Assembly: GCA_038117225.1 (NCBI GenBank)
Contig: JAYOFM010000169.1
Location: 1 to 5,395 of the forward strand
Source: JAYOFM01 sp038117225
GTDB lineage: Bacteria > Pseudomonadota > Alphaproteobacteria > Rhodospirillales > Casp-alpha2
DNA length: 5,395 bases
Direction of reading: 5' to 3'
Shown in pieces: positions 5,344-5,395 of this stretch. The notes under the pieces are model-generated. The model saw only the letters and a program-made list of their open reading frames with translations. It made no database searches and had not been told where the DNA came from. Position 1 is the first letter of the stretch; the number at the start of each line of letters is the position of its first letter. The position numbers and the translations under genes were made by a program.

Positions 5344-5395
5344 CTATTCGATAATTTTCGCGACGACGCCGGCGCCGACGGTACGACCGCCCTCG
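5344..5395 (-). CDS. tuf: Elongation factor Tu, C-terminal 16 codons (gene continues outside the window)
   Basis: EF-Tu delivers aminoacyl-tRNA to the ribosomal A site. Only the end is present: the minus strand reads EGGRTVGAGVVAKIIE followed by TAG at 5346-5344. This is the highly conserved C-terminus of EF-Tu domain 3 (E. coli ends EGGRTVGAGVVAKVLG or VLS). The first base of the window on this strand is the last base of the preceding codon. Alphaproteobacteria often carry two tuf copies; which copy this is cannot be told from 16 codons, although the tRNA-Trp–secE neighbour matches the tufB position of E. coli. Confidence 0.93.
   Translation of the reverse strand, partial: EGGRTVGAGVVAKIIE

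Overview
This window is the conserved bacterial transcription–translation cluster tuf – tRNA-Trp – secE – nusG – rplK – rplA – rplJ – rplL – rpoB. Every gene lies on the minus strand, so transcription runs from high to low coordinates. The organism is most likely an alphaproteobacterium, possibly Rhodospirillales-like. That rests on an insertion in the RpoB N-terminal half relative to E. coli, a GTG-started 172-residue L10, a 65-residue single-helix SecE, the tuf/tRNA-Trp/secE order and the high GC. The assignment comes from remembered family features, not a database search.

Layout in transcription order: the last 16 codons of tuf (5395-5344); a 57-nt spacer with a strong hairpin; tRNA-Trp(CCA) with an encoded CCA end (5286-5211); secE (5078-4881); nusG (4846-4316); a 104-nt spacer holding a candidate ribosomal protein L1 operator; rplK (4211-3780) abutting rplA (3779-3090) with no gap; a 367-nt structured leader that probably carries the L10 autoregulatory site; rplJ (2722-2204); rplL (2156-1788); a 317-nt structured, non-coding spacer; and the first 490 codons of rpoB (1470-1), which run off the window before the rifampicin-resistance region.

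The genes serve gene-expression machinery. EF-Tu, tRNA-Trp, L11, L1, L10 and L7/L12 act at the factor-binding side and stalk of the ribosome. NusG links RNA polymerase to the leading ribosome, RpoB is the polymerase beta subunit, and SecE belongs to the SecYEG translocon. The non-coding spacers lie where E. coli and relatives place the L1 and L10 autogenous controls and the rplL–rpoB attenuator/RNase III site. In this window each of those spacers holds inverted repeats that fit such roles. I found no convincing sigma-70 promoter and no hairpin followed by a T-tract.

I see no previously undescribed system, mobile element, CRISPR array or foreign gene. The observations most worth checking are the RNA structures in the spacers. 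Long plus-strand reading frames are antisense shadows of the ribosomal protein genes.
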